Notes: generated from the letters alone by a model not told the origin. A DNA stretch of 64,000 bases from JAENWD01 sp963796915 (GCA_963796915.1 CAWCNI010000004.1:2728001-2792000); one strand, 5' to 3'; positions 1-10,939 are shown, counted from the stretch's first letter. Translations and numbers: made by a program.

Positions 1-70
1 GTTGAGGCTTCCACGACCGTGGTTGAGCAGCCACACCGCTTACGGCGCCTTTCCTGCCGTGTAAGCGTGA

Positions 71-95
71 CGCCAGCCTCGAAATCCGGCTGGCG
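71..95 (-). terminator. Hairpin just downstream of uvrA
   Basis: An 8-bp perfect inverted repeat (CGCCAGCC / GGCTGGCG) with a 9-nt loop begins directly after the uvrA stop codon. No T-run follows on the reverse strand, so it may be a weak terminator or a 3'-end stabiliser. I recognise nothing in bases 1-70. Confidence 0.4.
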
Positions 96-2946
<2,851 letters not shown>

Positions 2947-2987
2947 CGCCTCTCGGTCAGGGACATTGGAGCTGCCCCAAACCTCGA

Positions 2988-2993
2988 ATTGTA
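2988..2993 (-). promoter_or_regulatory. Possible -10 box for uvrA (TACAAT)
   Basis: On the reverse strand TACAAT lies 41 nt before the uvrA ATG, which has its own purine-rich ribosome-binding site. I see no good -35, so this is tentative. Confidence 0.25.
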
Positions 2994-3039
2994 CCACCGG
3001 CGGGTGTTCCGGCGCGCCAGATCCGAACGGACGAGTTTG

Positions 3040-4530
3040 TTAGGGAATGTCCCTGATTTTCGACCGCCAGAAGCCGTAGACGAAATACAGCGCCAGGCCG
3101 ATGGCCAGCCACCAGCCGAACCGCTCCCAGGCCAGCGTCGGCAGCCCCTTCATCACGAACACGCACAACGCCGCGCCGCCGATGCCGACGACGTGGACGA
3201 ACGGCACGCGGAAAGGCCGCGGACGCTCGGGCTCGAGGTGCCTGAGGACGATGACGCCAATCGAGACCAGCGCGAAGGCGAACAGCGTCCCGATGTTGGT
3301 CAGGTCGTAGGTCTCGCCCGCGTCGCCGATCGCCGACCACACGGCGACGAAGATGCCGGTGAGCAGCGTCGTCGCGTACGGGATCCGGGTCTTCTTGCTC
3401 AAGCGGGCGGCCCACTGCGGGAGCAGGCCGTCGCGGGCCATCGCGAAGAAGATGCGCGGCTGGCCGTACTGGAATACCAGCAGCACCGCCGCCATCGAGA
3501 ACACCGCGCCGAGGGCGACGATCTTGGCGATGCCCTGCAGGCCGGTCGCGTTGAGCGCGTAGGCCAGCGGGTCGGCCGCCTTGCCGAGCTCGCGGTACGG
3601 CACCATGCCGGTGAGCACGGCGCCGATGACGATGTAGATGACGGTGCAGATGGCCAGCCCCCCGAGGATCCCTATGGGGAGGTTGCGTTGGGGGTTCTTC
3701 GTCTCCTCCGCCGCCGTCGAAATCGCGTCGAAGCCGATGTAGGCGAAAAAGACGATGGCGGCGCCCTGATGGATGCCGGTGAAGCCGTTGGGCGCGAACG
3801 GCGTGTAGTTGGCCATGTTGATGTGGCCGAGCCCCGCGACGATGAACAGGGCCAGCACGACCAGCTTGACGGCCACCATGATGTTGTTCGCGCGCGTGCT
3901 TTCGCGCGCGCCAAGCAGCAGCAGCCCGGTAATCGCCGCCACGATGCCGAACGCCGGCACGTTCAGCAGCACGGGAAATCCGCCCAGCGTCGGGGCCGAC
4001 TTCAGCAGTCCGTGCACGGCGGGATCGGAGCTCAGGAGCGCCGTGCGATAGCCGGTGGTGAGCCAGGCCGGTAAATCGACCCACCCGGACAGGAGGGACT
4101 TGAAGTAGTCCGCCCACGAGATCGCCACCGCGACGTTGCCGACTGCGTACTCGAGAATGAGGTCCCAGCCGATGATCCACGCCACCAGCTCGCCGAGCGT
4201 GGCGTAGGAATACGCGTAGGCGCTCCCGGCCTGCGGAATCATCGCCGCCAGTTCGGCGTAGCAGAGGCCGGCCAGCGCGCAGCAGGCACCGAGCAGGACG
4301 AAGGACAGGACGAGGGCCGGACCGGCGCCGACGCGGATCACCTCGCCGTTGGGTCCGATCTGGCCGGCCGCCGCCGACCCGATCGAGCCGAAAATCCCGG
4401 CGCCAATCACCGCCCCGATGGCCAGCATCACCAGGTCGCCGGCGCCCAGCACGCGTTTCAGCGCATGCGCCGAGTCCGCCTCGTCGACGACCAGCGCCGC
4501 AATCGGCTTTCGCCGGAACAACTGCAACAT
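3040..4530 (-). CDS. APC-family amino acid permease
   Basis: This 496-aa inner-membrane transporter resembles the cationic amino acid / YfnA-type branch of the APC superfamily. A glycine-rich first helix with GAVIGAGIFGSIG at about residues 35-50 is the family substrate-binding signature. About 12 hydrophobic segments follow, plus the usual cytoplasmic ETKNPQRNLP motif. The start at 4530 (MLQLFRRK) is chosen because a reverse-strand TAGAAT box sits 8 nt upstream, and the longer reading frame upstream has non-coding character. The gene ends about 90 nt from the uvrA start, so the two may be co-transcribed. Substrate specificity cannot be told from the sequence. Confidence 0.88.
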   Translation of the reverse strand: MLQLFRRKPIAALVVDEADSAHALKRVLGAGDLVMLAIGAVIGAGIFGSIGSAAAGQIGPNGEVIRVGAGPALVLSFVLLGACCALAGLCYAELAAMIPQAGSAYAYSYATLGELVAWIIGWDLILEYAVGNVAVAISWADYFKSLLSGWVDLPAWLTTGYRTALLSSDPAVHGLLKSAPTLGGFPVLLNVPAFGIVAAITGLLLLGARESTRANNIMVAVKLVVLALFIVAGLGHINMANYTPFAPNGFTGIHQGAAIVFFAYIGFDAISTAAEETKNPQRNLPIGILGGLAICTVIYIVIGAVLTGMVPYRELGKAADPLAYALNATGLQGIAKIVALGAVFSMAAVLLVFQYGQPRIFFAMARDGLLPQWAARLSKKTRIPYATTLLTGIFVAVWSAIGDAGETYDLTNIGTLFAFALVSIGVIVLRHLEPERPRPFRVPFVHVVGIGGAALCVFVMKGLPTLAWERFGWWLAIGLALYFVYGFWRSKIRDIP

Positions 4531-4538
4531 GGGCGGTG

Positions 4539-4544
4539 ATTCTA
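4539..4544 (-). promoter_or_regulatory. -10 box TAGAAT of the permease gene
   Basis: TAGAAT ends 8 nt before the ATG on the reverse strand and no Shine-Dalgarno is present. This fits a leaderless or nearly leaderless transcript, one of about ten such cases in the window. Confidence 0.45.
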
Positions 4545-4582
4545 CTCTGGGACGGACGAGCGGAGTGGGGCCTCGGGGACGC

Positions 4583-4611
4583 GTGCGTCCTGAGCCTGTC
4601 GAAGGACGAAA
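4583..4611. repeat. Short dispersed-type repeat (CCTGAGCCTGTCGAAGGAC)
   Basis: An intergenic copy of the CTGAGCCTGTCGAAGG-type sequence that I know as a common dispersed element in many GC-rich bacterial genomes. GTCCT (4587-4591) and AGGAC (4603-4607) form its inverted ends. It lies in the 238-bp gap between the permease and the first mreB. I see no other feature there. Confidence 0.4.
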
Positions 4612-4768
4612 CGGGGCGAGCGACGAACTGGTGTCGGGTGCGGTGGGCGCCCGCGTCGGGGGGCCTGGGCGGATTTCGTGCGAAACCGCGCACGGAGGTG
4701 TGTAGCGGCGGGAAGGCGCGACCGATACACGGCAAAACCGCCTACCGCCGGCGGCGCCCGGAGACTCC

Positions 4769-5788
4769 ATGAACTTTGCCAAGATGCTCGGCTTCAGCAG
4801 CGACCTCGCCATCGACCTCGGCACTGCCAACACGTGCGTCTACGCGCCGGGCCGCGGGATCGTGCTCAACGAGCCGTCGGTCGTCGCCTTCAACACCGTG
4901 CAGGGCCGGATCGAGGCCGTCGGCACCGAGGCCAAGGAGATGATCGGGCGGACGCCGCAGCACCTGATCGCCATCCGGCCGCTGCGCGACGGCGTCATCG
5001 CCGACTTCGAGGCCGCCGAGCGCATGCTGACGGACTTCATCCGCAAGGCGCATCCGCGGGCCGCGTGGGTCCGCCCGCGGGTCATCGTCGGCGTGCCGGC
5101 GGAAATCACCCAGGTGGAACGCCGCGCCGTGCGCGAGAGCACGCTGCGCGCGAAGGCCAGCCAGGTCTATCTCGTGGACGAACCGGTCGCCGCGGCTGTC
5201 GGCGCCGGCCTGCCCATCACCGAACCGACGGGCAACATGATCGTGGACATCGGCGGCGGCACCACGGACATCGCCGTCGTCTCGCTGGCCGGCATGGTCT
5301 ACAGCAAGTCGGTCCGGGTCGCCGGCAACGAGATGGACGAGGCGATCATCGAGTTCATGAAGCGCGCGCACGGCCTGCTCATCGGCGAGCGGACCGCCGA
5401 GCAGATCAAGATCGAGATCGGATCCGCCACGCCGCTGGACCGCCCGATTGCCATGGAGGTCCGCGGCCGTCACCTGGCTGACGGCATCCCCAAGAGCGTC
5501 AAGGTCACGGACATGGAAGTCCGCGGCGCCCTCAAGCCGACCATCGACGTGCTCGTCCAGGCTGTCCGCGACGCGCTCGAGCGCGTGCCGCCGGAGCTGT
5601 CCGCCGACATCTACGACCGCGGCGTCGTGCTGACCGGCGGCGGCTCGCTGCTCCGTAACCTGGACCGGCGCATCGCCGACGACACGCACCTCCCCGTCCA
5701 GCTTGCCGAGGATCCGCTGACCTCGGTGGTGAAGGGCGCGGGCATGATGCTGGAAGACTTGCCGCTGCTCCAGAAACTGGCGGCCTGA
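4769..5788 (+). CDS. mreB: Rod-shape-determining protein MreB, copy 1
   Basis: This is a 339-aa actin-like ATPase that forms membrane-associated filaments directing lateral cell-wall synthesis. The phosphate-1 loop DLGTANTCVY lies near residue 17, the phosphate-2 motif DIGGGTTDIAV near residue 160 and the adenosine motif TGGGSLLRNLD near residue 290. The N-terminal MNFAKMLGF resembles the membrane-binding helix of MreB. Length is normal. A GGAG lies just before the ATG. A second mreB follows 267 bp downstream on the same strand. No mreC, mreD, mrdA or rodA accompanies either copy, which is unusual for a first mreB. Confidence 0.95.
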   Translation: MNFAKMLGFSSDLAIDLGTANTCVYAPGRGIVLNEPSVVAFNTVQGRIEAVGTEAKEMIGRTPQHLIAIRPLRDGVIADFEAAERMLTDFIRKAHPRAAWVRPRVIVGVPAEITQVERRAVRESTLRAKASQVYLVDEPVAAAVGAGLPITEPTGNMIVDIGGGTTDIAVVSLAGMVYSKSVRVAGNEMDEAIIEFMKRAHGLLIGERTAEQIKIEIGSATPLDRPIAMEVRGRHLADGIPKSVKVTDMEVRGALKPTIDVLVQAVRDALERVPPELSADIYDRGVVLTGGGSLLRNLDRRIADDTHLPVQLAEDPLTSVVKGAGMMLEDLPLLQKLAA

Positions 5789-6013
5789 CCGTCAGGCAAT
5801 TTCGACATACCCGTCAAAGCGACGCGATCGTGTAACGGGCGCGTGTGCGCCTTACGCGGTCGCGGCGGAACCGCCACGCGCCACGCGGTGCAACGCACGC
5901 TGCACCGTGCGCCGCGCCGTGAAAGCCTGCCTTTTTCTCACCTGCTCGGAAGACGGCCGAACGGCGCTGCCGCGAGCTCGGCGGGCACGCCAGTTGCTCT
6001 GCAGTTGCGAGAT

Positions 6014-6030
6014 CCGGCGGGCCCCGCCGG
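6014..6030 (+). other. Hairpin upstream of the second mreB
   Basis: CCGGCGG-GCC-CCGCCGG forms a perfect 7-bp stem with a 3-nt loop, 25 nt before the second mreB ATG. It could be a translational control element or the 3' hairpin of the first mreB transcript. The rest of the 267-bp gap shows nothing clear. Confidence 0.35.
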
Positions 6031-6055
6031 GCTCACCCTCAACTCCGGAGTCGCC

Positions 6056-7072
6056 ATGCTCGCCAGCTTGCTGGGCCTCACGACCGATCTCGCCATCGAT
6101 CTGGGGACAGCCAACACGTGTGTCTTCGCCTGCGGACGCGGCATCGTCCTCAACGAGCCGTCTGTCGTCGCCTACAACACGGCGCACAACCGCATCGAGG
6201 CCGTGGGCGCGAAAGCACGCGACATGATCGGGCGGACGCCGAAGGACCTGATGGCGGTGCGTCCCATGCGCGACGGCGTGATCGCGGACTTCGAGGCGGC
6301 CGAGCGGATGCTGACCGACTTCATCAAGCGGGCTACGCGTCACTCCGGCTGGGTCAGGCCGCGCGTGGTCATCGGCGTGCCGGCGGAGACCACGCAGGTC
6401 GAGCGGCGTGCCGTGCGCGACAGCACGCTGCGCGCCCGCGCGAGCGAGGTCTACCTCGTCGACGAGCCTGTCGCCGCGGCCATCGGATCGGGGCTGCCGA
6501 TCACCGAGCCGGTCGGCAACATGATCGTGGACATCGGCGGCGGCACCACGGACATCGCCGTCATCTCGCTGGCCGGCATCGTCTACCGGAAGTCCGTCCG
6601 CGTCGGCGGCGACGAGATGGACGAGGCGATCATGGACTACATGAAGCGCCAGCACAGCCTGCTCATCGGCGAGCGGACCGCCGAGCAGATCAAGATCGAC
6701 ATCGGATCGGCGACGCCGTTCCAGGCGCCGCAATCGATCGAGGTTCGCGGCCGCCACCTGATCGACGGCCTGCCGAAGCGCATCACCGTGGACGACTGCG
6801 AGGTGCGCGAGGCGCTGGCGCCGACAGTCAACGTGATCGTCCAGGCCGTGCGCGACGCGCTGGAACGCATTCCGCCGGAGCTGTCCGCCGACATCTACGA
6901 CCACGGCGTCGTCCTGACCGGCGGCGGCGCGCTGCTGCACAACCTGCCCGAGCGGCTGCGCAACGACACCGAGTTGCCGGTGCAGCTGGCAGAAGACCCG
7001 CTCACCTCTGTCGTCCGCGGCGCGGGCCGGATGCTGTCGAACTTCGCGCTGTTGAAGAAGCTGGCGTCCTGA
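6056..7072 (+). CDS. mreB: Rod-shape-determining protein MreB, copy 2
   Basis: A 338-aa MreB paralogue, clearly more than 70% identical to its upstream neighbour by eye and alignable end to end. It keeps DLGTANTCVF, DIGGGTTDIAV, GERTAEQIKI and TGGGALLHNLP. The start at 6056 (MLASLLGL) aligns with copy 1 and follows a CCGGAG ribosome-binding site; upstream in-frame codons have no MreB homology. Differences from copy 1 are scattered (for example TRHSGW for HPRAAW, PFQAPQ for PLDRPI), so this is an older duplication under selection rather than an assembly duplicate. Confidence 0.94.
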   Translation: MLASLLGLTTDLAIDLGTANTCVFACGRGIVLNEPSVVAYNTAHNRIEAVGAKARDMIGRTPKDLMAVRPMRDGVIADFEAAERMLTDFIKRATRHSGWVRPRVVIGVPAETTQVERRAVRDSTLRARASEVYLVDEPVAAAIGSGLPITEPVGNMIVDIGGGTTDIAVISLAGIVYRKSVRVGGDEMDEAIMDYMKRQHSLLIGERTAEQIKIDIGSATPFQAPQSIEVRGRHLIDGLPKRITVDDCEVREALAPTVNVIVQAVRDALERIPPELSADIYDHGVVLTGGGALLHNLPERLRNDTELPVQLAEDPLTSVVRGAGRMLSNFALLKKLAS

Positions 7073-7084
7073 CGCGGCGGCGTC

Positions 7085-7136
7085 CGTAGCCCGTAGCCCG
7101 TAGCCCGTAGCCCGTAGCCCTAGCCCGTAGCCCGTT
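7085..7136. repeat. GTAGCCC heptamer tandem array
   Basis: About seven near-perfect copies of GTAGCCC fill the gap between the second mreB stop and the convergent NHL gene. The same heptamer recurs at 9646-9738, 16214-16264 and, inverted, near 59176. Confidence 0.8.
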
Positions 7137-8131
7137 AGGAAACTACTCCCGAGAGCCGCCAGAGCGTGTCGTTGGACGTGACCAGCATGTCGCCCGCGGG
7201 ATCGAACGCCAGTCCGATCAGTCCCTCTCCAGACACGACCAGTTCAGGCTCGGCGCCCGGCCGCAGCCTGAACACGCCGCTCGCGCCGGCCAGCGCCTCG
7301 ACGACGTAGAGGACGCCGTCGGGACCGAAGGCGAGGCCCTGCGGCCGGCCGAAGCCTGTCCACGCGGTATCGACCTGCCCATCGAGGTGCACGCGATAGA
7401 CCACGTCGCGTGATGTCAGCGTCGGCCCGGTGACGTAGAGGCAGTGGTCCGGGCCCATCGCCAGGTGAAAAGCGGCGACGGAGGGCGGCAGCGTGGCCAG
7501 CATGGTGGCCTGGCCGTTGGCGCGGACGCGAAAGATGGTGCCCGAGCGGTCGCCGACAAACAGCACCCCGTCGGCGTCGAACGCCAGGCCGCACGCCACG
7601 CCGACCTCAGTCACTGCCGGCTCGTACTGCCCGCTCTCGTCGACGCGATAGACGACGCCCTCGAACCGGCTCGAGACGTGCAGCCGCCCGGTGGGCGAAA
7701 ACGCCATCGACGTCGGATTGACGAGGCCGGCGACGAACGACTCGCGCGTGCCGTCCGGCCTCGACGCGGAAAATCGAGACCGGGACCACTTCGGCGCGGC
7801 TGCCGGAGTAGGTGACGTAGACGCGGCCCTGCGCGTCGACGGCGGGGTTGTCCACCTGGTGCAGCCCGCGCGCGACGACGGCGCCGATGTTGACGATCGG
7901 CGGCTCGCCGGCAATTCCCTCGAGGCGCACCGGCGCCGGGCCGCCGGGCACGTCCGGCGGCACGATCACCACCACCCGCGACCGCCGCGCCGAGACGATG
8001 CGGGCGCGCGCGTCGCCCAGGTGCACGACCGGTCCGGCGACGCCGCCGGGATCCAGTGCGCTCCCGAAAATCGTGAGGCGGCCCCGTTCGCAGGCGGCCC
8101 GGGGCACGACGCCCGTAATCGACCCGGACAT
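7135..8131 (-). CDS. IPT/TIG plus NHL-type beta-propeller protein (one apparent frameshift)
   Basis: The N-terminal ~80 residues look like an IPT/TIG Ig-like domain (FGSALDPGG, then VVVIVPPDVPGG). About 230 residues of SMP-30/NHL-type repeats follow, with recurring LAFDADGVLFVGD, LAMGPDHCLYV and LAFGPDGVLYVVE strands. A scaffold or ligand-binding role is likely, but no catalytic function can be assigned. The frame breaks near 7756; removing one G joins FRVEA to DGTRESFVAG and gives about 331 aa. No signal peptide is obvious. The ATG at 8131 is preceded by a TACGCT box 9 nt upstream. It is divergent from the DUF3179 gene. Confidence 0.75.
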
Positions 8132-8140
8132 GGACCTTCG

Positions 8141-8146
8141 AGCGTA
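8141..8146 (-). promoter_or_regulatory. Possible -10 box TACGCT of the NHL gene
   Basis: A reverse-strand TGCTACGCT (extended -10 form) ends 9 nt before the ATG, with no ribosome-binding site between. It fits the leaderless pattern. Confidence 0.3.
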
Positions 8147-8200
8147 GCACGAGGGCTGCTACACGGTTTCCACTATTGACCGCGTCGCGCAGCACCGCGC

Positions 8201-9512
8201 ATGCTGGTCCGCATGTCGCGCCGCCGCCTCTGGCCGCTGTGGGTTGCCGTGCTCGTCACGCTCGTCGCCGGGCTTGGCGTGGTGGCGTTCCCGACCTTCT
8301 ACATCATGCCCTTCCGCCCGCAGGCGGGAACGGCGATGCAGTGGGCGCTGACGGCGCGGACGTTCGCGCCGATGATCACCGCCGTTACCTCCGTGCTGGC
8401 GGTGCTGCTCTCGGCGATGCTGGTGCTGCGCCTGCGCCGGTGGTGGAGTCGCGGCCTGGCGCTGCTCGTCGTGCTGCCGATGTTCGCCGGCGCGTGGTTC
8501 GCCCGCCAGAACCACTTCGAGTGGATGTTCAACCCGCTGCCGCAGCCGACCTACAGCGACGCGGCAAAGGCGACCTTCGTCCACGACACCGACGTCGTGA
8601 TGGCCATCGTCGTCGGCAAGCAGGCGGTCGCCTATCCGATCCTGCAACTCGCCTATCACCATCTGGTCAACGACGTCGTCGCCGGCGAGCCTGTCGTCGC
8701 CACGTATTGAACGCTCTGCCACACCGGTCTGGTGTGGAGCCGCGCGGTGGGGGGCCGGACGCTGACGTTCCGTCTGGCCGGCATCAACAACCAGAACTTC
8801 GTGATGCGCGACGAGCAGACCGGCTCGTGGTGGCAGCAGGTGTCGGGCCGGGCGATCGCCGGTCCGCTCAAGGGCCAGCGCCTGACGCTGGTGCCGCACG
8901 ACGAGTTGACGTTCGCCACGTGGAAGACCGAGCAGCCGCACGGGCGGGTGCTCGATCGCGACAAGCGCGCCGTCGCGGACGATGACTATGCCGAGCCCGA
9001 CTGGGAGGAGCACGTCGGGCGCTACCCGGTGAAGGTGGCGGTGCCGCCAGGCGGGCCGATCGAGCCGCGCACGATCGTCGTCGGCGTGACCATCGGCGGG
9101 AAGAGCAAGGCGTGGCCGCAGGCGAGCGTGATGTCGGCCGGCGCGACCATCGATCAGATCGGCGACGTGCCGCTGGCGCTCGTCGTCGCGCCCGACGGCC
9201 GATCCATCCGCGTCTTCGATCGCCGCGTGAACGGCCAGACGCTGACGTTCGTCCGCGCGGGGACGGCAATCGCCACCAGCGCGCTGCTCGATGTCGAGAC
9301 GATGAGCGAGTGGGACTTCGAAGGCAGGGCGCAAACGGGCGAGCTGGCTGGCGCGCAGCTCAAGACTGTGGACTACCTGCTCGACTACTGGTTCGACTGG
9401 AAGACGTACCACGCCCGACACGGTGGTGGTGAAGCCGTGGGAGCCGCCAGCCAAGCGCCGCAAGATGCCGGAGATCCCGCGGCCCGACGGCACGCCAGCG
9501 CCCAAGAAGTAA
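8201..9512 (+). CDS. DUF3179 membrane protein, candidate selenoprotein (in-frame TGA at 8708)
   Basis: The frame opens at 8201 with about three membrane helices in residues 10-110, then enters DUF3179 (AYPILQLAYHHLVND, GEPVVATY). It reaches TGA at codon 170 (8708-8710). The same frame continues with TLCHTGLVWSR, GGRTLTFRLAG, GSWWQQVSGRAIAGPL and KTEQPHGRVL, all DUF3179 hallmarks. In this family the TGA position is normally the first Cys of CxxC, so the motif here reads UxxC. A SECIS-like hairpin starts 8 nt after the TGA. A +1 base near 9413 must be removed to reach the natural end VVVKPWEPPAKRR...PAPKK at TAA 9510-9512 (about 436 aa). Alternatives are a nonsense mutation or a base-call error. 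The biochemical function of the family is unknown. Confidence 0.7.
8711..8740 (+). promoter_or_regulatory. SECIS-like hairpin directly after the in-frame TGA
   Basis: CCACACC (8719-8725), loop GGTCT (8726-8730) and GGTGTGG (8731-8737) form a perfect 7-bp stem. GCT (8713-8715) can extend it with AGC (8738-8740) across a 3-nt bulge. The apical loop begins 16 nt after the TGA and starts with GG. Bacterial SECIS elements lie inside the coding region just after the UGA, and the E. coli fdhF loop also contains GGUCU, the part read by SelB. A bulged U in the stem, as in E. coli, is not present. Confidence 0.65.
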
Positions 9513-9530
9513 GGCGGGCACGACCGAAGC

Positions 9531-9645
9531 CTGTAGGGCCGATCTTCCGCCTTCGCGCGGAGCGCTTTGGCGGACTCGCCATAGCCTTGGCGGAGGCGGT
9601 CAGACGGCCATCCCGGCGCATCTAAAGATGCGCCCTACCGACACC
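9531..9645. repeat. REPIN-like doublet with an internal 55-bp core
   Basis: Begins GTAGGGCCGATCTTCCGCC and ends with the inverted hairpin GGCGCATCTAAAGATGCGCCC followed by TACC. The core (CCTTCGCGCGGAGCGC ... GCCTTGGCGGAGGCGG) recurs inverted at 27852-27912 and in part at 50842-50865. Confidence 0.7.
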
Positions 9646-9738
9646 CGTAGCCCGTAGCCCGTAGCCCGGAGCCCGGAGCCCGTAGCCCGGAGCCCGGAGC
9701 CCGTAGCCCGTAGCCCGTAGCCCGTAGCCCGTAGCCTG
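9646..9738. repeat. GTAGCCC/GGAGCCC heptamer array (13 units)
   Basis: Thirteen head-to-tail heptamers, mostly GTAGCCC with GGAGCCC variants interspersed. It sits between a REPIN-like element and a further hairpin. Confidence 0.85.
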
Positions 9739-9764
9739 GAGGGCCAATCTTTAGATTGGCCAAC
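9739..9764. repeat. GGCCAATCT-type hairpin
   Basis: GGGCCAATCTTTAGATTGGCC forms a near-perfect stem just downstream of the HNH gene stop on the other strand. It is one singlet of the dispersed hairpin family and could also act as a weak terminator. Confidence 0.65.
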
Positions 9765-9769
9765 CCTGC

Positions 9770-10303
9770 CTACGTGTCGTCGAGCTCGACGTTCCAGTAC
9801 AGGTAGTCTCGCCAGCTGTCGGGCGCCTGTCGCACGCCGATCGTGAAGCGGACCGCCGGTGCGGAGTCGGGGCGGCGCGGCACCGTCATCAGCCGCATCC
9901 CGGCCTCGTCAGGCGTACGTCCGCCCTTGCGCCGGTTGCAGGTCACGCAGCAGGTGACGATGTTCTCCCAGTCCTTCCGGCCGCCCTGGGCCACGGGGAT
10001 GACGTGGTCGAACGTGAGATCGCTTGTGTGGAAGGAGTGCCCGCAGTACAGGCAGCGGTGCTTGTCCCGCGCGTAGATGTTGGCGCGGGAAAACGGCACG
10101 TAGTCGATCCGTCGTTTGATCCGGACGAACCGCAGCAGGCGTATCACCGACGGCAGCTTGAAGCTGACCGAGACGGAGTGCACCTCGCGGTCGTAGACCG
10201 AGATCACCTCGACCTTCCCCTGGCACCACAAGGTGAGCGCCTTGCGCCAGTGGACGACCTTCAGCGGTTCATACGTCGCGTTAAGCAGGAGCGTCTGCTC
10301 CAT
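9770..10303 (-). CDS. HNH endonuclease family protein
   Basis: A 177-aa cytoplasmic protein of the small, widespread HNH family that starts MEQTLLLNATYEPL. The C-terminal half holds the HNH module with zinc-ribbon pairs CLYCG and CCVTCNRRKGG around the catalytic segment TFDHVIPVAQGG, followed by the ENIVTCC helix. Length is typical. These proteins are found across many phyla without obvious mobility and their natural substrate is not established. A TTGACA/TATACT pair lies directly upstream, with the -10 only 5 nt before the ATG. It is divergent from the NlpC/P60 gene. Confidence 0.85.
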   Translation of the reverse strand: MEQTLLLNATYEPLKVVHWRKALTLWCQGKVEVISVYDREVHSVSVSFKLPSVIRLLRFVRIKRRIDYVPFSRANIYARDKHRCLYCGHSFHTSDLTFDHVIPVAQGGRKDWENIVTCCVTCNRRKGGRTPDEAGMRLMTVPRRPDSAPAVRFTIGVRQAPDSWRDYLYWNVELDDT

Positions 10304-10308
10304 GCCAC

Positions 10309-10340
10309 AGTATAGTGGGGACCGGGCGGCGGCCTGTCAA
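10309..10340 (-). promoter_or_regulatory. Promoter of the HNH gene (TTGACA ... TATACT)
   Basis: On the reverse strand TTGACA (10335-10340) is followed by TATACT (10309-10314). The 20-bp spacing is longer than usual. The -10 ends 5 nt before the ATG, so transcription would start at or next to the start codon. Confidence 0.4.
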
Positions 10341-10396
10341 GATACTGGGGTCCTGCCCCCTCCTGCCAGGCCTGCGACGCGCCGATAAGCAGGAAC

Positions 10397-10927
10397 ATGA
10401 ACGCGCGTGCACTCCTGGGCATCGCCCTGGGCGCCGTCATCGTCTCGGCGGCCGCCTGCGCGTCCAGCCGGGTGGCCGGGCGCCCGCCGGAGTTGCCGCA
10501 GCCGGAAGCCGCGCCGGAGCCGGCCCCGCTGGTCATCCCGGGGGCTCCTTCGGGCGACGGGTTCACCATCGCGCGCACCGCCCTGCGCCTGCAGGGCATC
10601 CCCTACCGGGTCGGCGGCACCGACACGCACGGCTTCGATTGCAGCGGCTTCGTGCAGTACGTCTTCGGCCTCTATGGGGTGGCGCTGCCCCGCGTGGTGC
10701 GCGACCAGTTCCGCACCGGCCACCGCGTCGGCCTGGAAGACCTGGAGCCGGGCGACCTGGTATTTTTTTCCACCGCAGGCGACGAGGTGTCGCACGTCGG
10801 CATCGTGATTGGCGGCGATCGGTTCGTGCACGCGCCGAACTCACGCGGCGTCGTGCGCGTGGACAGCCTGGCGTCCGCCTACTGGGGCGGACACGTGGTG
10901 GGCGCGCGGCGGATGAGCGGGAGTTGA
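10397..10927 (+). CDS. NlpC/P60 family cell-wall hydrolase, lipoprotein
   Basis: A 176-aa putative endopeptidase that cleaves peptide stems of peptidoglycan. A signal peptide ends in a lipobox-like AAACASS at residues 18-24, so it is probably a lipoprotein. After a Pro/Ala-rich linker the NlpC/P60 domain covers about residues 55-170. The catalytic Cys is in DCSGFVQ, the His in SHVGIVI, and a third polar residue may be the His of RFVHAPN. A complete LEPGDLVFF motif is present. The ATG follows an AGCAGGA ribosome-binding site. It is monocistronic; the next gene downstream is convergent. Confidence 0.9.
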   Translation: MNARALLGIALGAVIVSAAACASSRVAGRPPELPQPEAAPEPAPLVIPGAPSGDGFTIARTALRLQGIPYRVGGTDTHGFDCSGFVQYVFGLYGVALPRVVRDQFRTGHRVGLEDLEPGDLVFFSTAGDEVSHVGIVIGGDRFVHAPNSRGVVRVDSLASAYWGGHVVGARRMSGS

Positions 10928-10939
10928 TTCGACGGCCGT

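Noticed and set aside
1..70. Gene remnant or RNA at the left edge
   Set aside because: There is no supported reading frame or recognisable RNA, and the stretch is too short to judge.
8201..8710. DUF3179 region as two separate genes (8201-8710 and 8732 onward)
   Set aside because: Both parts are in the same frame, the second lacks its own start signal and the DUF3179 domain spans the junction, so one interrupted or recoded gene fits better.
9646..9738. CRISPR array
   Set aside because: The units are contiguous 7-mers without spacers, and no cas genes are present.
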